From contig JBBAAC010000136.1 in assembly GCA_041658465.1 (NCBI GenBank), positions 1 through 6,636 on the forward strand: a stretch of 6,636 nt of DNA, given 5' to 3'. The translations under genes and the position numbers were made by a program. Within the stretch, counting starts at the first letter, position 1, and each line of letters opens with the position of its first letter. Shown piece by piece: positions 5,926 to 6,636 of this stretch. A model generated the notes under the pieces. It made no database searches. It was not told where the DNA came from and was given only the letters and a program-made list of their open reading frames with translations. This DNA is from JAJZQH01 sp041658465 (lineage in GTDB: Bacteria; UBA10199; 2-02-FULL-44-16; JAAZCA01).

Positions 5926-6513
5926 TTACTTCTTGCGCCTGATTCCGATCGGGATAAGTGCGGCTACCGCTACGAGCCATGAGAGCAGGTTCGTGTGTGC
6001 CGCAGGCACCATGCTGCACCCGCTGGCTGTATCTGCATGAGGTCCGCTGCTGCCAGAGAGCTCCTCTTCGTCGATCGATGAATCATCTGCGCTGGCGGCA
6101 GCGACAGGTTCCGGGGTCACTGCAGGATCGGGATCCGGGTCATTGCTGTCGTCCTCAATTACCTTGAACAAGGACGGATCAAGTACCCCGTATATCGCCC
6201 CAATCAGATTGGACGTCTTAATAGGGATGTATGGACTCGAAGTCCAATCATTGAATCCTGGTATTTTGGATCTGAATTCAAAGATTCCACCGCCTACACC
6301 AAACTTTAGCGCCTCAGCATTCATCTTCTCGATCCATGAGGACTCGACCGCGCAGCTGAATGTGCATGAGCTGGGCGCATTGTCGTTAGTCACACTGCAC
6401 GTAGCCAGCGCATTGTAATCCTCAGGCTTCTGACTATATGGATGATTGGGATCGCCGGAATGGACATAATCGGAGCGGAATACCACGGTCTTTACGAATT
6501 CACCGCAGGTCAC
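5926..6513 (-). CDS. Surface protein with MYXO-CTERM-like sorting tail, N-terminus probably lost to a frameshift
   Basis: A 195-codon frame whose C-terminus has the three-part layout of MYXO-CTERM-type signals: Gly-Cys at 165-166 (SGCSMVP), a hydrophobic segment (176-190) and a basic end RRKK (192-195). In such proteins an intramembrane sorting protease processes the tail and the protein is displayed at the cell surface. Before it lies a Asp/Pro/Glu/Ser-rich stalk (120-158) and an uncharacterised domain (1-118) with cysteines at 3, 39, 50 and 54 that could form disulfides. No signal peptide is present although the tail demands export. The only start is GTG (6513), with no Shine-Dalgarno, and the frame remains open to a TGA at 6541-6543. 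The likely reading is the 3' part of a longer gene whose 5' part is in the frame ending at 6527. I do not recognise the main domain. Confidence 0.7.
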   Translation of the reverse strand: MTCGEFVKTVVFRSDYVHSGDPNHPYSQKPEDYNALATCSVTNDNAPSSCTFSCAVESSWIEKMNAEALKFGVGGGIFEFRSKIPGFNDWTSSPYIPIKTSNLIGAIYGVLDPSLFKVIEDDSNDPDPDPAVTPEPVAAASADDSSIDEEELSGSSGPHADTASGCSMVPAAHTNLLSWLVAVAALIPIGIRRKK

Positions 6514-6526
6514 AGCTGTCCCAACG

Positions 6527-6636
6527 TTAGTTGAATAGATTCAACTGGTTAGCGATAGTGGTGATATTTGCATCATCGTCATCGCCCTCCAGGGCTTGTA
6601 AAATCGGTGTTTTCTCGAAAAGTGTAACGCTGAGCA
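6527..6636 (-). pseudogene. Upstream fragment of the surface-protein gene, enters from the window edge
   Basis: From the window edge a minus-strand frame (codons starting at 6634) reads 35 residues, beginning LSVTLFEKTPILQALEGDDD and ending TTIANQLNLFN, then stops at TAA (6529-6527). Composition is protein-like and acidic. The frame of the MYXO-CTERM-like ORF is offset by one nucleotide and overlaps it, open from 6540. A single-base insertion in this interval would split one gene into the two frames. The alternative is the true end of a separate upstream gene followed by a short gene starting at GTG 6513, but the lack of a ribosome binding site and signal peptide argues against it. Confidence 0.5.
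6529..6546. repeat. Perfect 8-bp palindrome at the frame break
   Basis: AGTTGAAT-AG-ATTCAACT: 8-bp arms with a 2-nt centre. It covers exactly the interval in which the two reading frames of the surface-protein gene exchange, and includes part of both stop codons (TAA of the upstream frame, TGA of the downstream frame). Short palindromes are known hot spots for small replication errors. Confidence 0.7.

Noticed and set aside
5777..6019. 80-codon minus-strand frame crossing the terminator and the REP-like repeat
   Set aside because: Its sequence is largely the translation of the dispersed repeat and the terminator hairpin, a known source of spurious small proteins.

Overview
The window is a stretch of bacterial chromosome with a compact housekeeping operon on the minus strand (tmk, holB, ricT, metG; positions 4940 down to 342). 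This is followed upstream by a more A/T-rich accessory segment (about 5180-6636). The accessory part holds a two-gene toxin-antitoxin module and a surface-protein gene with a MYXO-CTERM-like C-terminal sorting signal. The order tmk-holB-ricT(PSP1)-metG, the G+C-rich codon use and the Gly-Cys / transmembrane / Arg-Lys tail suggest a deltaproteobacterial-type lineage (Myxococcota or a relative). That placement is inference from context; the window has no rRNA or other phylogenetic marker beyond these proteins.

Layout. 1-341: no credible gene; it holds weak, diverged repeats and one 15-bp inverted repeat. 342-2300: metG, methionyl-tRNA synthetase with a C-terminal tRNA-binding domain. 2281-3219: ricT/PSP1 family protein, overlapping metG by 20 nt. 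3216-4199: holB, DNA polymerase III delta prime, with an ATGA overlap to ricT. 4215-4289: a 75-bp palindromic element wedged between holB and tmk, which supplies the last codons and stop of tmk. 4278-4940: tmk, thymidylate kinase. 4941-5313: non-coding, with a second copy of the palindromic element inside a pair of 28-bp terminal inverted repeats (MITE-like). 5314-5831: HigBA-type toxin-antitoxin pair, toxin gene first. It is bracketed by two nearly identical intrinsic terminators. 5884-5922: a short dispersed palindromic repeat. 5926-6636: a surface-protein gene, apparently broken by a frameshift near 6530-6545.

How it fits together. The four core genes are co-oriented and three are overlapping or nearly so, which indicates one transcription unit covering dTMP phosphorylation, the replicative clamp loader, an Fe-S Ric-type regulator and translation. 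The remaining material looks like insertion and turnover of small mobile palindromes and a mobile defence or stability module at the upstream edge of the operon. I see no CRISPR array, tRNA, rRNA, integrase or transposase. No wholly new system is evident. The points most worth following are the palindromic element family, the duplicated terminators around the toxin-antitoxin pair, and the frame break at a perfect palindrome.
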